A program made the translations under genes and the position numbers. The notes under the pieces are model-generated. The model saw only the letters and a list, made by a program, of their open reading frames with translations, did no database searches and was not told the DNA's origin. A DNA stretch of 64,000 nt from SG-bin9 sp049323835 (GTDB lineage Bacteria; Pseudomonadota; Alphaproteobacteria; Rhizobiales; Xanthobacteraceae): positions 1 through 64,000 of the forward strand of contig JBMOOJ010000093.1 of assembly GCA_049323835.1 (NCBI GenBank). Direction: 5' to 3'. Below are positions 40,787 to 49,624 of the stretch, in pieces. Each line of letters starts with the position of its first letter. The stretch's first letter is position 1.

Positions 40787-41818
40787 CTACCGCTCGGTCA
40801 GCTTCAGCTCGATGCGGCGGTTGCGCCGGTAGGCGTCTTCGCTGGTTGCCGGATCGAGCGGCTGGAATTCGGCGAAACCGGCCGCGACGAGGCGCTGTGG
40901 TGAGACGCCGAGCGAAACGAGATACTGCACGACCGAAATCGCGCGTGCCGATGACAGCTCCCAGTTCGACTTGAACTGCGGGCTGTTGATCGGCCGCACG
41001 TCGGTGTGGCCATCGACGCGCAGCACCCAGGCGATCTCATTCGGGATTTTCTTGTCGAGTTCGGTCAGCGCGGCGGCGAGCTTGTCGAGCTCGGCGCGGC
41101 CTTCCGGCAGAAGATCGGCCTTGCCGGTATCGAAGAAGACTTCCGACTGGAAGACGAAGCGGTCGCCGACGACGCGGATGTCCGGCCGATTGCCGAGGAT
41201 CGCGCGCAGGCGGCCGAAGAATTCCGAGCGATAGCGCGACAGCTCCTGCACGCGCTGGGCCAGCGCAACGTTCAGCCGCGAGCCGAGGTCGGCAATGCGG
41301 GTCTGCGATTCCTTGTCGCGTTTTTCGGACGCATCGAGCGCTTCCTCCAGCGCCGCCAGTTGCCGGCGCAGCGCGCTGATCTGCTGGTTCAGCACCTCGA
41401 TCTGCGCGAGCGAGCGTGCGGAGAGCTGCTTCTCCGAATCCAGCGCCTTGCCGAGTTCATTAATGCGTCCCGTTTCGCTGCCGCCCGCCGCCGCGGCGAT
41501 GCCGTCATAGAGCGCCTTGGCGCGATCGCGCTCGGTCTCGGCGGCGGCAAGGCCCGCGCGCAGCTGCGCGACCTGATCGTCGAGGTTCAGCTTGCCGAGC
41601 TTCTCCAGCGACAGCAGATCGTTGAGCTGGGCAATCTGCGCGTTCAGCCGCTCCAGCGCCTTGTCTTTTCCGGAGACTTCCTGCGTCAGGAAGAACTGCA
41701 CGACACCGAAAATCGACAGCAGAAACACGATGGCGAGGATCAGCGTCGACAGCGCGTCGACGAATCCGGGCCAGTAGTCGAAACCACGATCGCTGCGCCG
41801 TCCGCGGGCGAGGGGCAT
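40787..41818 (-). CDS. MotB/OmpA-like peptidoglycan-binding protein with coiled-coil stalk
   Basis: The 343-residue protein has one membrane helix (residues 20-43) with an Asp (D21, GFVDALSTLILAIVFLLS) where MotB has its proton-carrying aspartate. A long coiled coil follows (about 48-190), then a C-terminal OmpA domain (about 205-343) with FFDTGKADLLPEG, the peptidoglycan-contacting VDGHTDVRPI and RRNRRIELKL. It sits just after the MotA/TolQ-like gene, and together they form a probable ion-driven complex spanning the envelope. It is neither flagellar MotB nor TolR. The partner at the far end is not known. Confidence 0.9.
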   Translation of the reverse strand: MPLARGRRSDRGFDYWPGFVDALSTLILAIVFLLSIFGVVQFFLTQEVSGKDKALERLNAQIAQLNDLLSLEKLGKLNLDDQVAQLRAGLAAAETERDRAKALYDGIAAAAGGSETGRINELGKALDSEKQLSARSLAQIEVLNQQISALRRQLAALEEALDASEKRDKESQTRIADLGSRLNVALAQRVQELSRYRSEFFGRLRAILGNRPDIRVVGDRFVFQSEVFFDTGKADLLPEGRAELDKLAAALTELDKKIPNEIAWVLRVDGHTDVRPINSPQFKSNWELSSARAISVVQYLVSLGVSPQRLVAAGFAEFQPLDPATSEDAYRRNRRIELKLTER

Positions 41819-41837
41819 GTCCAGGTCTCCTAAATCC

Positions 41838-41941
41838 TCATGGTGAGGAGCGCATCGGCGCGTCTCGAACCATGAGGCCCATGAACGGTGGCCTCATCCT
41901 TCGAGACGCGATCCGAGTGGATCGCTCCTCAGGATGAGGGC
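41838..41941. repeat. large palindromic repeat within the MotA-like/OmpA-like operon
   Basis: CTCATGGTGAGGAGCG at the left pairs with CGCTCCTCAGGATGAG at the right, with inner pairs GCGTCTCGAA/TTCGAGACGC and CATGAGGCC/GGCCTCAT. This CCTCATGGTGAGGAGC element is a dispersed family in Bradyrhizobium-like genomes. It separates the MotA-like stop (41948) from the start of the OmpA-like gene (41818) on the minus strand. Confidence 0.75.
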
Positions 41942-41947
41942 GCGGGC

Positions 41948-42970
41948 TCAGCTTTTCTCCGGCTGCTTCGCCAGCCGCTCGAGCAGCTTCTTGATCTCGC
42001 GACCCTGTTCGCCCTGACCGTCAGCCCATTCGCGGATCATCTGCTGCTCGCTGCGCATGTGCTGGACGAGGCCCTGAATGGCTTCAGCGAGGCTTGCCAT
42101 GGCCGTACTTGTCGCGGTGTTCGAACCCATCTGTTCGACGGTCGTTCGTAGCTTCTCCAGCGCCGTCCGCATTTCGGCCGAGTTGCCGCCGGCGACGGCG
42201 AGGCCACCCGCATCGCCCGTGTATTCGCGCACGGTCGAGGCGAGCCAGTCTTCGAGATCCGTATAGAAACGGTTCTGCGCGCCGCTCGATTGCAGGTCGA
42301 GGAAGCCGAGCACCAGCGATCCGGCGAGGCCGAACAGCGATGACGAAAACGAGATGCCCATGCCGGCGAGCGGTGCGGCGAGGCCGTCCTTCAGCGTTTC
42401 CAGCACCGATCCGGCATCGCCGCCGACCTTCAGTCCCTCGATGACCTTGCCGACCGAGCCGACCGTTTCGATCAGGCCCCAGAAGGTGCCGAGCAGGCCG
42501 AGGAAAACAAGCAGCCCGGTCATGTAGCGCGAGATGTCGCGCGCCTCGTCGAGGCGGGTGGCGATCGAATCGAGCAGGTGCCGCATGGTCTGCTGCGAGA
42601 TCGACATGCGGCCGACGCGGTCGCCGAGGATCGCAGCCATCGGCGCGAGCAGGGTCGGACGGCGGTCCACCGACAGCCCCGGGTCGGCGATGCGGAAGCT
42701 GTTGACCCAGCGCACCTCGGGATAGAGGCGGATCACCTGCCGGAAGGCGAGGAGGATGCCGATCGCAAGCACCGCAATGATGAGCGCGTTGAGCCCCGGA
42801 TTGGCGAGGAAGGCAGCGAGGACCTGCTTGTAGAGGACGGTGACGATCAATCCGCACAGGATCAGGAACACCAGCATCCGCACCAGAAAGATGCGGGGTG
42901 AGGAGAGCTTCGTCAGCTCCAGCTCCATCGCCGATCGCGGGGAAGGTTGTGAGGATGCGGTCTGCGCCAT
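41948..42970 (-). CDS. MotA/TolQ/ExbB-type proton-channel protein (ZorA-like)
   Basis: The 340-residue membrane protein has helices near 28-48 and 60-80, a cytosolic domain (85-150) and two helices with the channel motifs LVFLGLLGTFWGLIETVGSVG and LAAPLAGMGISFSSSLFGLAGSLVLGFLDLQ. These fit the MotA/TolQ/ExbB superfamily and particularly the GLLGTF type seen in ZorA. A C-terminal stretch of about 90 residues is amphipathic and rich in charge. Its partner is the OmpA-like gene just downstream, after a palindromic repeat. No flagellar, Tol-Pal or Zorya nuclease/helicase genes are nearby. Confidence 0.88.
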   Translation of the reverse strand: MAQTASSQPSPRSAMELELTKLSSPRIFLVRMLVFLILCGLIVTVLYKQVLAAFLANPGLNALIIAVLAIGILLAFRQVIRLYPEVRWVNSFRIADPGLSVDRRPTLLAPMAAILGDRVGRMSISQQTMRHLLDSIATRLDEARDISRYMTGLLVFLGLLGTFWGLIETVGSVGKVIEGLKVGGDAGSVLETLKDGLAAPLAGMGISFSSSLFGLAGSLVLGFLDLQSSGAQNRFYTDLEDWLASTVREYTGDAGGLAVAGGNSAEMRTALEKLRTTVEQMGSNTATSTAMASLAEAIQGLVQHMRSEQQMIREWADGQGEQGREIKKLLERLAKQPEKS

Positions 42971-43196
42971 CTACGATTGCCGTCTCGTTCGCGGATTGGA
43001 CTTGGGTGTCACGGATCGGGTCACACTATGGCACAGAGGCCGCTGGAAAAAAGACGAATGGCAGCGGCCGGAGTCATGCTGTGGGAACCTTTGCCGGAGC
43101 TCGACAGTATCCTGAAACCACATTGGAACCTGATCGTAGCTGGAAACGCGCATTCGCGCCGCAAGCCATTGATCCCGTTCATTCTATGAGCTGTCC

Positions 43197-44009
43197 ATGC
43201 TGACGCAACTTTTTGTCGCACTCATCGCCATCGCGATCTCGCTGGCCATTCTGATGGCGGGCGCCTGGGTGGTGCAGCAGCGCACCGGCAACTCCGGATG
43301 GGTCGATACGATCTGGACCTTTTCGCTCGGCGTCGTCGGAGCCGGAAGCGCATTGTGGCCGATCGCGGGCGCAGCGCCGAATGCGCGGCAATGGCTCGTC
43401 GCGGCGCTGGTTCTGATCTGGTCGATCCGGCTCGGCTCGCACATCGCCATCCGCTCTGCCGGCATCCATGACGATCCGCGCTACGCCGAATACACGCGCC
43501 AGTGGGGTGCGGACGCGCCGCGGAAGATGTTCATCTTTTTGCAGAACCAGGCGCTCGGCACCGTGCCGCTGGTGTTCTCGATCTTCATTGCCGCGCGCTA
43601 TCCATCCGAGGCGCTGCGCGTGCAGGACTATCTCGGCGTGCTGATCCTGCTGACCGGCATCGTCGGCGAGGCGGTGGCGGATGCGCAGTTGAAACGCTTC
43701 CGCACCGATCCCGCCAACAAGGGCAAGGTCTGCGACGTGGGCTTGTGGAGGCTGTCGCGCCATCCGAACTACTTCTTCGAATGGTTCGGCTGGCTCGCCT
43801 ATCCGGTGATTGCGATCTCGCCGGACTATCCGTGGGGATTGGCCGCGTTGCTGGCGCCGCTCTTCATGTACTGGATTCTCGTTTACGTCACCGGCATCCC
43901 GCCGCTGGAAGAGCAGATGCAGCGCTCGCGCGGCGATGCGTATCGCGCGTATCAATCGCGGACGAGCAAGTTCTTTCCGTTGCCGCCGAAAGTCGAGGCC
44001 GCCGCATGA
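43197..44009 (+). CDS. DUF1295 membrane protein (steroid 5-alpha-reductase-like)
   Basis: The 270-residue membrane protein has several helices and the C-terminal reductase/methyltransferase-like signature KGKVCDVGLWRLSRHPNYFFEWFGWLAYPV. DUF1295 proteins resemble steroid 5-alpha-reductases and probably act on lipids or isoprenoids with NADPH. Its stop overlaps the start of the CFA-like gene (ATGA), so the two are coupled and probably act on the same lipid. It is divergent from the MotA-like gene with a 226-base gap. Confidence 0.87.
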   Translation: MLTQLFVALIAIAISLAILMAGAWVVQQRTGNSGWVDTIWTFSLGVVGAGSALWPIAGAAPNARQWLVAALVLIWSIRLGSHIAIRSAGIHDDPRYAEYTRQWGADAPRKMFIFLQNQALGTVPLVFSIFIAARYPSEALRVQDYLGVLILLTGIVGEAVADAQLKRFRTDPANKGKVCDVGLWRLSRHPNYFFEWFGWLAYPVIAISPDYPWGLAALLAPLFMYWILVYVTGIPPLEEQMQRSRGDAYRAYQSRTSKFFPLPPKVEAAA

Positions 44010-45031
44010 GCATGTTGTCGTCCATCATCGGGACCGCCGAGCGTATCCCGCTTCCCGATGCGCTGATCCGCACCAGCATTTCCGCGCTCTGCGCCCGCAC
44101 CGCGACGCGCATGGCGGCGGCCAATGCGGAGAGCGATGCGCGTTTCGCCCGTGAAATGGCGAAGCGCGCGATTGCCGAAGAGACCGCCGCCGCGAACGAT
44201 CAGCACTACGAGGTGCCCGCCGCTTTCTTCGCCCGGGTGCTCGGGCCGAACCGCAAATACTCGAGCTGCTTCTACAAGAACGATGCCTCGACCCTGCAGG
44301 AGGCGGAAGAGGAGGCGCTGCGCCAGACCGTGGAGCATGCCGATCTGCAAGACGGTCAGGCGATCCTCGAACTCGGATGCGGCTGGGGCTCGCTGTCGCT
44401 GTGGATGGCGCGGCAGTTCCCGAACGCATCGATCATCGCGGTGTCCAATTCGAACTCGCAGCGCGAATACATCGCGGCGACGGCGGCCGCGCGCGGTTTG
44501 ACCAATCTGAAGATCGTCACCTGCGACATGAACGTGTTCGATCCCGGCACGCAGTTCGATCGCGTCGTCTCGGTCGAGATGTTCGAGCACATGATGAACT
44601 GGCGCGCGCTGCTGTCCCGCGTGCGGACATGGCTGAAGCCGGACGGCCGGCTGTTCATGCACATCTTCACCCATCGCACGGGCGCCTATCTGTTCGACCG
44701 CGCCAACCGCGAAGACTGGATCGCGCAGCACTTCTTCACCGGCGGCGTGATGCCGAGCCATCATCTGGTGCGGCAGTATTCGGATTTGTTCGCGGTCGAG
44801 AAGGAGTGGCGCTGGAGCGGCGCGCATTACGAGCGGACGGCAAACGACTGGCTCGCCAACTTCGACCGTCATGCGTCCGAGATCGAGCCGATCTTGCAGC
44901 CGGTCTACGGCCGCGACACGCGGCTCTGGATGCGGCGCTGGCGCTGGTTCTTTCTCGCGACCGCCGGGCTGTTCGGTCATGCAGGCGGCGACGAGTGGGG
45001 CGTCAGTCACTACCGGCTGAAGAGGGCGTAG
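44006..45031 (+). CDS. cyclopropane-fatty-acid synthase-like methyltransferase
   Basis: The 341-residue S-adenosylmethionine-dependent enzyme has DQHYEVPAAFFARVLGPNRKYSSCFY near the N-terminal side, the SAM-binding ILELGCGWGSLSLWMARQFP, and the family-typical EMFEHMMNWRALL. The N-terminal lipid-binding domain of E. coli Cfa is short here. It probably modifies a phospholipid acyl chain. The start at 44006 overlaps the DUF1295 stop; upstream frame extension is inside that gene. Confidence 0.87.
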   Translation: MSMLSSIIGTAERIPLPDALIRTSISALCARTATRMAAANAESDARFAREMAKRAIAEETAAANDQHYEVPAAFFARVLGPNRKYSSCFYKNDASTLQEAEEEALRQTVEHADLQDGQAILELGCGWGSLSLWMARQFPNASIIAVSNSNSQREYIAATAAARGLTNLKIVTCDMNVFDPGTQFDRVVSVEMFEHMMNWRALLSRVRTWLKPDGRLFMHIFTHRTGAYLFDRANREDWIAQHFFTGGVMPSHHLVRQYSDLFAVEKEWRWSGAHYERTANDWLANFDRHASEIEPILQPVYGRDTRLWMRRWRWFFLATAGLFGHAGGDEWGVSHYRLKRA

Positions 45032-45044
45032 TATCTCCGCCGCA

Positions 45045-46436
45045 TCAGTCCTTGCGGCGGCCGAACGGCAGCACGTGCAGGCCGAGCCGCGTCTTGGCGA
45101 CGTAGACCAGAAGCACGGTGAGGAACACCAGCGCGCCGGAGAGCGCGGCGGCCGCACCATATCCGCCGTAGGCCGGGATCAGGTAGAGGCAGAGCACCAG
45201 ATTGACCAGGAATGCCATGCCGTAAGCGGTGGCGCAGGCGTTCTGATGGCCGAGCATGTTGAGCAGCCGCTCGACCGGACCGACGGCGGCGCGGACGACG
45301 AGGCCGACGGCCATCACGAACATCATGCCGTAGCCTTCGACGAACTGCGGGCCGAACAGCCAGAGCATCGGCTTGCCGAAGATCAGCAGCAGGATTGTCG
45401 CCGCCAGCGACGGCCAGAACGTCACCTTGATCGAATAGGCGACGTATTCCTCAAGCCGCTTCTTGTCGCCGGTCGCGTGGAATTCGCTGAAGCGATGCGC
45501 GGTGGAGGCGCCGATCGCGTAATGGATGAACGACACCAGCACCAGCGTCTTCGCCACGGCAAAGTAGATGCCGACTTCGTCCGACGGACGGAATTGCTGG
45601 AGCAGCAGCAGGTCGGTGTAGCTCAGCAGCAGAAAAGTGCCCTCGGTGACGACGATCGGCAGCGACGTCGCGAACCAGGACTTGCCTTCGTACCGGCGCG
45701 GGCCACCTGGCACGACCGACGCGAGACGCCGGTTCAGCGGGATCATCTGGCCGAACATCGCGATCCACACCGCGAAGGCGCTGGCGATCATCGCCGCGGT
45801 TGCGTCGAGCTTGAAGCCGGCGAGAAGGACCGCGCCGGTGAGTGCGATCAGAAGGCCCTGACGGATGATGAACGTCGGCATCAGGCCGAGCCGCATCCAG
45901 TCATAGGCCCGCGCCATCGAGTCCTGGATGTTGGCGACGATGAACGCCGGCAAGGTGAAGCAGACGAGATAGAACGGCATCACCATCGCTGACGGGATAT
46001 GCGGCGTCAGGAGATGGATGCCTGCGGCGATGATCGCGCAGATGATGCAGCAGCCGGCGAAGGCCATCCAGCGCGAACCGGCGATGAAGCCGCGCAGCCC
46101 GTCGAGATCGTTGCGGGCGCGATACTCCGGGATCATTTTCTGCGCGGCCGGCGACATGCCGAAGTCGAGCAGCGAGCCCAGCATCAGCACCCAGGTCCAG
46201 ACATAGACGTAGATGCCGTAGTCGGATGCGCCCATCCAGCGCGCGAGCACGATCTGCGAGACGTAGGCGAGGCCGGCGCTGATGACGCGGATGAGGAAGA
46301 CGGTGGTGGCGGCGCGGTTGGTCACCGACGCTTCGCTGGTGCCATGGGTGAAGTCGCGCACGCGCGCCGTCACCTTCTGCATCAGCGTGATGGTTGTTCC
46401 GGTTTCCGCCACGGACACGTTCGATTCCTGCTTCAC
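45045..46436 (-). CDS. polysaccharide flippase (Wzx/MATE-like)
   Basis: The 463-residue membrane protein has about 12 helices after a soluble N-terminal 40 residues, and carries the flippase pattern LARWMGASDYGIYVYVWTWV near the first helices. Members flip lipid-linked saccharides across the inner membrane. No glycosyltransferase cluster adjoins it. It is convergent with the CFA-like gene and follows tctA on the same strand after 108 bases. Its substrate is unknown. Confidence 0.85.
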   Translation of the reverse strand: MKQESNVSVAETGTTITLMQKVTARVRDFTHGTSEASVTNRAATTVFLIRVISAGLAYVSQIVLARWMGASDYGIYVYVWTWVLMLGSLLDFGMSPAAQKMIPEYRARNDLDGLRGFIAGSRWMAFAGCCIICAIIAAGIHLLTPHIPSAMVMPFYLVCFTLPAFIVANIQDSMARAYDWMRLGLMPTFIIRQGLLIALTGAVLLAGFKLDATAAMIASAFAVWIAMFGQMIPLNRRLASVVPGGPRRYEGKSWFATSLPIVVTEGTFLLLSYTDLLLLQQFRPSDEVGIYFAVAKTLVLVSFIHYAIGASTAHRFSEFHATGDKKRLEEYVAYSIKVTFWPSLAATILLLIFGKPMLWLFGPQFVEGYGMMFVMAVGLVVRAAVGPVERLLNMLGHQNACATAYGMAFLVNLVLCLYLIPAYGGYGAAAALSGALVFLTVLLVYVAKTRLGLHVLPFGRRKD

Positions 46437-46544
46437 CTGCCAAGACGACGGGATTTAGCAAGATTTCGTTAACATTCGGTTGGGCGAAGCCGGTTCGGCG
46501 TGCTCAGAAATACCTTTTATCGGCAATGGCTTACCGGCGTCGGT

Positions 46545-48044
46545 CTAGTCGGCATCGGCCTTGAATCTGGCCAGTCCCTTCATCACGAACGGCGCGATCA
46601 GCGCCACGCCCGCGATAGTGAGCAGGATCAGCGACGTCCAGCTCTGCACGAGGACGAGCGGATCGCCGAGGCTGATGGCGAGCGCGCGGCGCAGCTGAGC
46701 CTCCGCGAGCGGCCCGAGGATCAGACCGATGACCACCGGCGCGATCGGAAAATCGAACCGGCGCATCAGATAGCCCATCACGCCGAAGACCGTCAGCATC
46801 GACAGTTCGACGACCGACGGTTTGGCGGCGATGGTACCCATGGTGGCGAACACGAGAATGCCGGCGTAGAGCCACGGCTGCGGTATCGCGAGCAATCGCA
46901 CCCACAATCCGACCAGCGGCAGGTTCAGCACCAGCAACATCGCGTTGGCGATGAAGAGCGAAGCGATCAGGCCCCACACGAGTTCGGGCCGCTCGGCAAA
47001 CAGCAGGGGCCCGGGGTTGAGCCCGTATTGCTGGAAGCCCGCGAGCATCATCGCGGCGGTGGCCGACGTCGGAAGCCCGAGCGTGAGCAGCGGCACCAGC
47101 GTGCCGGCGGCGGATGCATTGTTCGCCGCCTCAGGCCCGGCGACGCCTTCGATCGCGCCCGTGCCGAATTCCTCCGGATGCGACGTCAGGCGCTTCTCGG
47201 TCGAGTAGGAAAGGAAGGTCGGAATCTCCGCGCCGCCCGCGGGCAATGCGCCGATCGGGAAGCCGAACAGCGTGCCGCGCAGCCACGGCTTCCACGAGCG
47301 CTTCCAGTCTTCACGGGTCATCCAGAGCGAACCGCGCACCGGCTCAAGCGTCTCCGCGCTATGGCGGCGGCGTGAGGCGACGTAAAGCGCTTCGCCGATC
47401 GCGAACAGGCCGACCGCAAGCGTCGTGACCTCGACGCCGTCGAGCAGTTCGGGAATGCCGAACGCCAGGCGCGGCTGGCCGGTGAGCTTGTCGATGCCGA
47501 CGAGGCCGAGCGTCAAGCCGATGAAGAGGCTGGTCAGTCCGCGAATGGGGGAATCGCCGAACGTCGCGGAGACGGTGACAAACGCTACGCACATCAGCGC
47601 GAAGTAGTCTTCCGGGCCGAACTTCACCGCGAGGTCGACGAGCCACGGCGCGAGGAATGCGAGGCCGAGTGTCGCCAGCGTTCCCGCGACGAACGATCCG
47701 ATGGCGGCGGTTGCGAGCGCAGGTCCACCACGGCCGGCCTTGGCCATCTTGTTGCCTTCGAGTGCGGTCGCCATCGAGGCGCTTTCGCCGGGTGTGTTGA
47801 TCAGGATCGCGGTGGTCGAACCGCCATACATGCCGCCGTAGTAGATGCCGGCGAACATGATCAGCGAGCCGCCGGGGTCGAGCTTGTAGGTGACGGGCAG
47901 AAGCAGCGCGACCGTGAGCGCCGGCCCGATGCCGGGCAGTACACCGACGGCGGTGCCGAGCAGCACGCCGATCAGCGCGAACAGCAGGTTCATCGGCTGA
48001 AGCGCAACAACGAGGCCGTTGGCAAGCGCTGCGAAGGTATCCAT
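46545..48044 (-). CDS. tctA: tripartite tricarboxylate transporter large permease
   Basis: The 499-residue membrane protein has about 12 helices with the TctA motifs VGVLPGIGPALTVALLLPVTY, GGMYGGSTTAILINTPGESAS and ASAAGTLVPLLTLGLPTSATAAM. It forms the channel of a Bug-dependent importer of carboxylates. The ATG at 48044 shares its A with the tctB stop; a GTG one codon earlier is also possible. It is the last gene of tctCBA. Confidence 0.95.
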   Translation of the reverse strand: MDTFAALANGLVVALQPMNLLFALIGVLLGTAVGVLPGIGPALTVALLLPVTYKLDPGGSLIMFAGIYYGGMYGGSTTAILINTPGESASMATALEGNKMAKAGRGGPALATAAIGSFVAGTLATLGLAFLAPWLVDLAVKFGPEDYFALMCVAFVTVSATFGDSPIRGLTSLFIGLTLGLVGIDKLTGQPRLAFGIPELLDGVEVTTLAVGLFAIGEALYVASRRRHSAETLEPVRGSLWMTREDWKRSWKPWLRGTLFGFPIGALPAGGAEIPTFLSYSTEKRLTSHPEEFGTGAIEGVAGPEAANNASAAGTLVPLLTLGLPTSATAAMMLAGFQQYGLNPGPLLFAERPELVWGLIASLFIANAMLLVLNLPLVGLWVRLLAIPQPWLYAGILVFATMGTIAAKPSVVELSMLTVFGVMGYLMRRFDFPIAPVVIGLILGPLAEAQLRRALAISLGDPLVLVQSWTSLILLTIAGVALIAPFVMKGLARFKADAD

Positions 48045-48523
48045 CACAGCAGCCTTTCCAGCGGACCGGCGGGGAGGCTCAATGTCAGCAGCTTGTCGAA
48101 GGCGAGATAGATCAGTGTGGTCAGCACCAGCGCGATGATCGTGTCAGTGACGACGGCGCGGCGGCCAAATGCGGCCGATGTCGCCACGAAGAGCACCGAG
48201 GCCGCAGGAATGAATCCGCCGCCGAGGCCGATGATCGCGATCAGCGCGGCCATGCCGCCGAGGATCAGCCACACGGCAACAGGATCAGCGCTTTCGCGTG
48301 GTGGCAGGTTGCCGCGAAGCGCGTCGATGAAGTTGGCGATGGCGAGAATGCCGAGACCGATGGCGACGACGACCGGGGTTGCTTCCGGTCCCATGCCGTA
48401 GGTGACGACGGCGTTGATTCGATTTGCATCCCATACGAGGAGGATGGCGGTCAGCGCCAGCAGGCCGGCAATGATAAAGCCGGCGCGATCCGGCCTGGCG
48501 CGGCCTTGCGGCACGTCGCTCAT
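48044..48523 (-). CDS. tctB: tripartite tricarboxylate transporter small permease
   Basis: The 159-residue protein has four hydrophobic helices, the usual TctB length. It overlaps tctC by four bases at its start (ATGA) and tctA at its end (TGATG), so all three genes are translationally linked. Sequence in this family is weakly conserved; the position between tctC and tctA is the main support. Confidence 0.88.
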   Translation of the reverse strand: MSDVPQGRARPDRAGFIIAGLLALTAILLVWDANRINAVVTYGMGPEATPVVVAIGLGILAIANFIDALRGNLPPRESADPVAVWLILGGMAALIAIIGLGGGFIPAASVLFVATSAAFGRRAVVTDTIIALVLTTLIYLAFDKLLTLSLPAGPLERLL

Positions 48524-49491
48524 GATTTGAGGAGGCCGATCGATTTCAGCACCGCGCCGACGCGCTCGTTCTCGCTCTTGAGGAATTTGTCGAAGTCGTC
48601 GCCGCCAAGGAAGGCACTGTCCCAGCCTTTCTGTTTGAGGGCGTCCTGCCAGGCTTGCGACTTCACCATCTTCTCGACAGTGGCAACCAGCGCCTTGCGC
48701 TGATCGTCGGTGATGCCGGGAGGCGCGACGACCGAGCGCCAGTTGGCGAGCACGAGATCGATGCCCTGTTCCTTGAAGGTCGGAATATCGACGCCGGGAA
48801 TGCGTTGTGCCGAGCTGACGCCGATCGCGCGCAGCCGCCCCGATTTGATCTGTCCGTCGTATTCGCTGAGGCCGGAAATGCCGGCGGTGACCTTGGCGCC
48901 GAGGATCGCAGCCAGCGATTCTCCGCCGCCTGAGAACGGGATGTAGTTGACCTTGCTGGCGTCAGCGCCGACAGCGCCGGCGAACAATCCCGCCATGATG
49001 TGATCGACGCCGCCCGCCGAGCCGCCGGCGAAGCGGACCTTGGCGATATCGGCCTTCACCGCTTCGGCGAGATCCTTCGCATCCTTGATCGGCGAATTCG
49101 CCGGCACGACGATGACCTGTACCTCTTCGGTGAGCCGCGCGATCGGCGTCGTCTGTGCGAGCGTCACGGGTGACTTGTTCATGATCAGCGCGCCGACCAT
49201 GACGAAGCCGTTGACCATCATCTGGTTGGCGTCGCCCCTGGCGCCGTTGACGAACTGCGCAATGCCGACGCTGCCGCCGGCGCCCGCGACATTGGTCACC
49301 TGGACGCTGCGGGCGATGCTGGATGCGGTGAGCGCCTGTTGCATGGCGCGGGCGGTCTGATCCCAGCCGCCGCCGGGCGCGGCCGGCGCCATCAGCTTCA
49401 GCTCAAGCTGCTGGGCGGACAGGGAGGCCGGTGTGGTCGTGAGGACGATGGCAGCGAGCGCAGCGAACAGCAGCGGTGACAGACGGATCAT
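48520..49491 (-). CDS. tctC: tripartite tricarboxylate transporter substrate-binding protein (TctC/Bug)
   Basis: The 323-residue periplasmic receptor has a signal (LFAALAAIVLTTTPASLSA) and the Bug pattern KLMAPAAPGGGWDQTARAMQ, TNVAGAGGSVGIAQFVNG and GGVDHIMAGLF. It delivers a carboxylate to TctAB. The RBS GGAGG stands just before the ATG at 49491. The substrate is not apparent. The gene is the first of the operon. Confidence 0.93.
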   Translation of the reverse strand: MIRLSPLLFAALAAIVLTTTPASLSAQQLELKLMAPAAPGGGWDQTARAMQQALTASSIARSVQVTNVAGAGGSVGIAQFVNGARGDANQMMVNGFVMVGALIMNKSPVTLAQTTPIARLTEEVQVIVVPANSPIKDAKDLAEAVKADIAKVRFAGGSAGGVDHIMAGLFAGAVGADASKVNYIPFSGGGESLAAILGAKVTAGISGLSEYDGQIKSGRLRAIGVSSAQRIPGVDIPTFKEQGIDLVLANWRSVVAPPGITDDQRKALVATVEKMVKSQAWQDALKQKGWDSAFLGGDDFDKFLKSENERVGAVLKSIGLLKS

Positions 49492-49526
49492 GGCGTCCTC
49501 CGGCAGGATCTCGTTATCGCGACTCT

Positions 49527-49600
49527 TTGGGTATGACCTTGGTCCGAAAACCGGTTCCCATCCCGGATCGAGTCCGGGACATGCTTTTCGGGGTCATGCC
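49527..49600. repeat. dispersed repeat (ACCTTGGTCCGAAAACC family), probably partial
   Basis: GTATGACC and GGTCATGC lie at the ends, with CCGAAAACCGG and TCCCGGAT/GTCCGGGA between. Similar sequence (GATCATGCTTTTCGG) is common between genes in Bradyrhizobium-like genomes. It lies upstream of tctC and between its promoter region and the DUF924 stop. Confidence 0.5.
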
Positions 49601-49624
49601 GATGCCGCGACAATTTGACCCATC

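Noticed and set aside
40787..42970. Zorya anti-phage system
   Set aside because: The MotA- and MotB-like pair resembles ZorAB, but no ZorC, ZorD or ZorE helicase/nuclease genes lie beside it.
43170..43175. TGATCC as an ECF promoter for the DUF1295 gene
   Set aside because: It lies only 21 bases before the ATG, leaving no space for a -10 and a leader.
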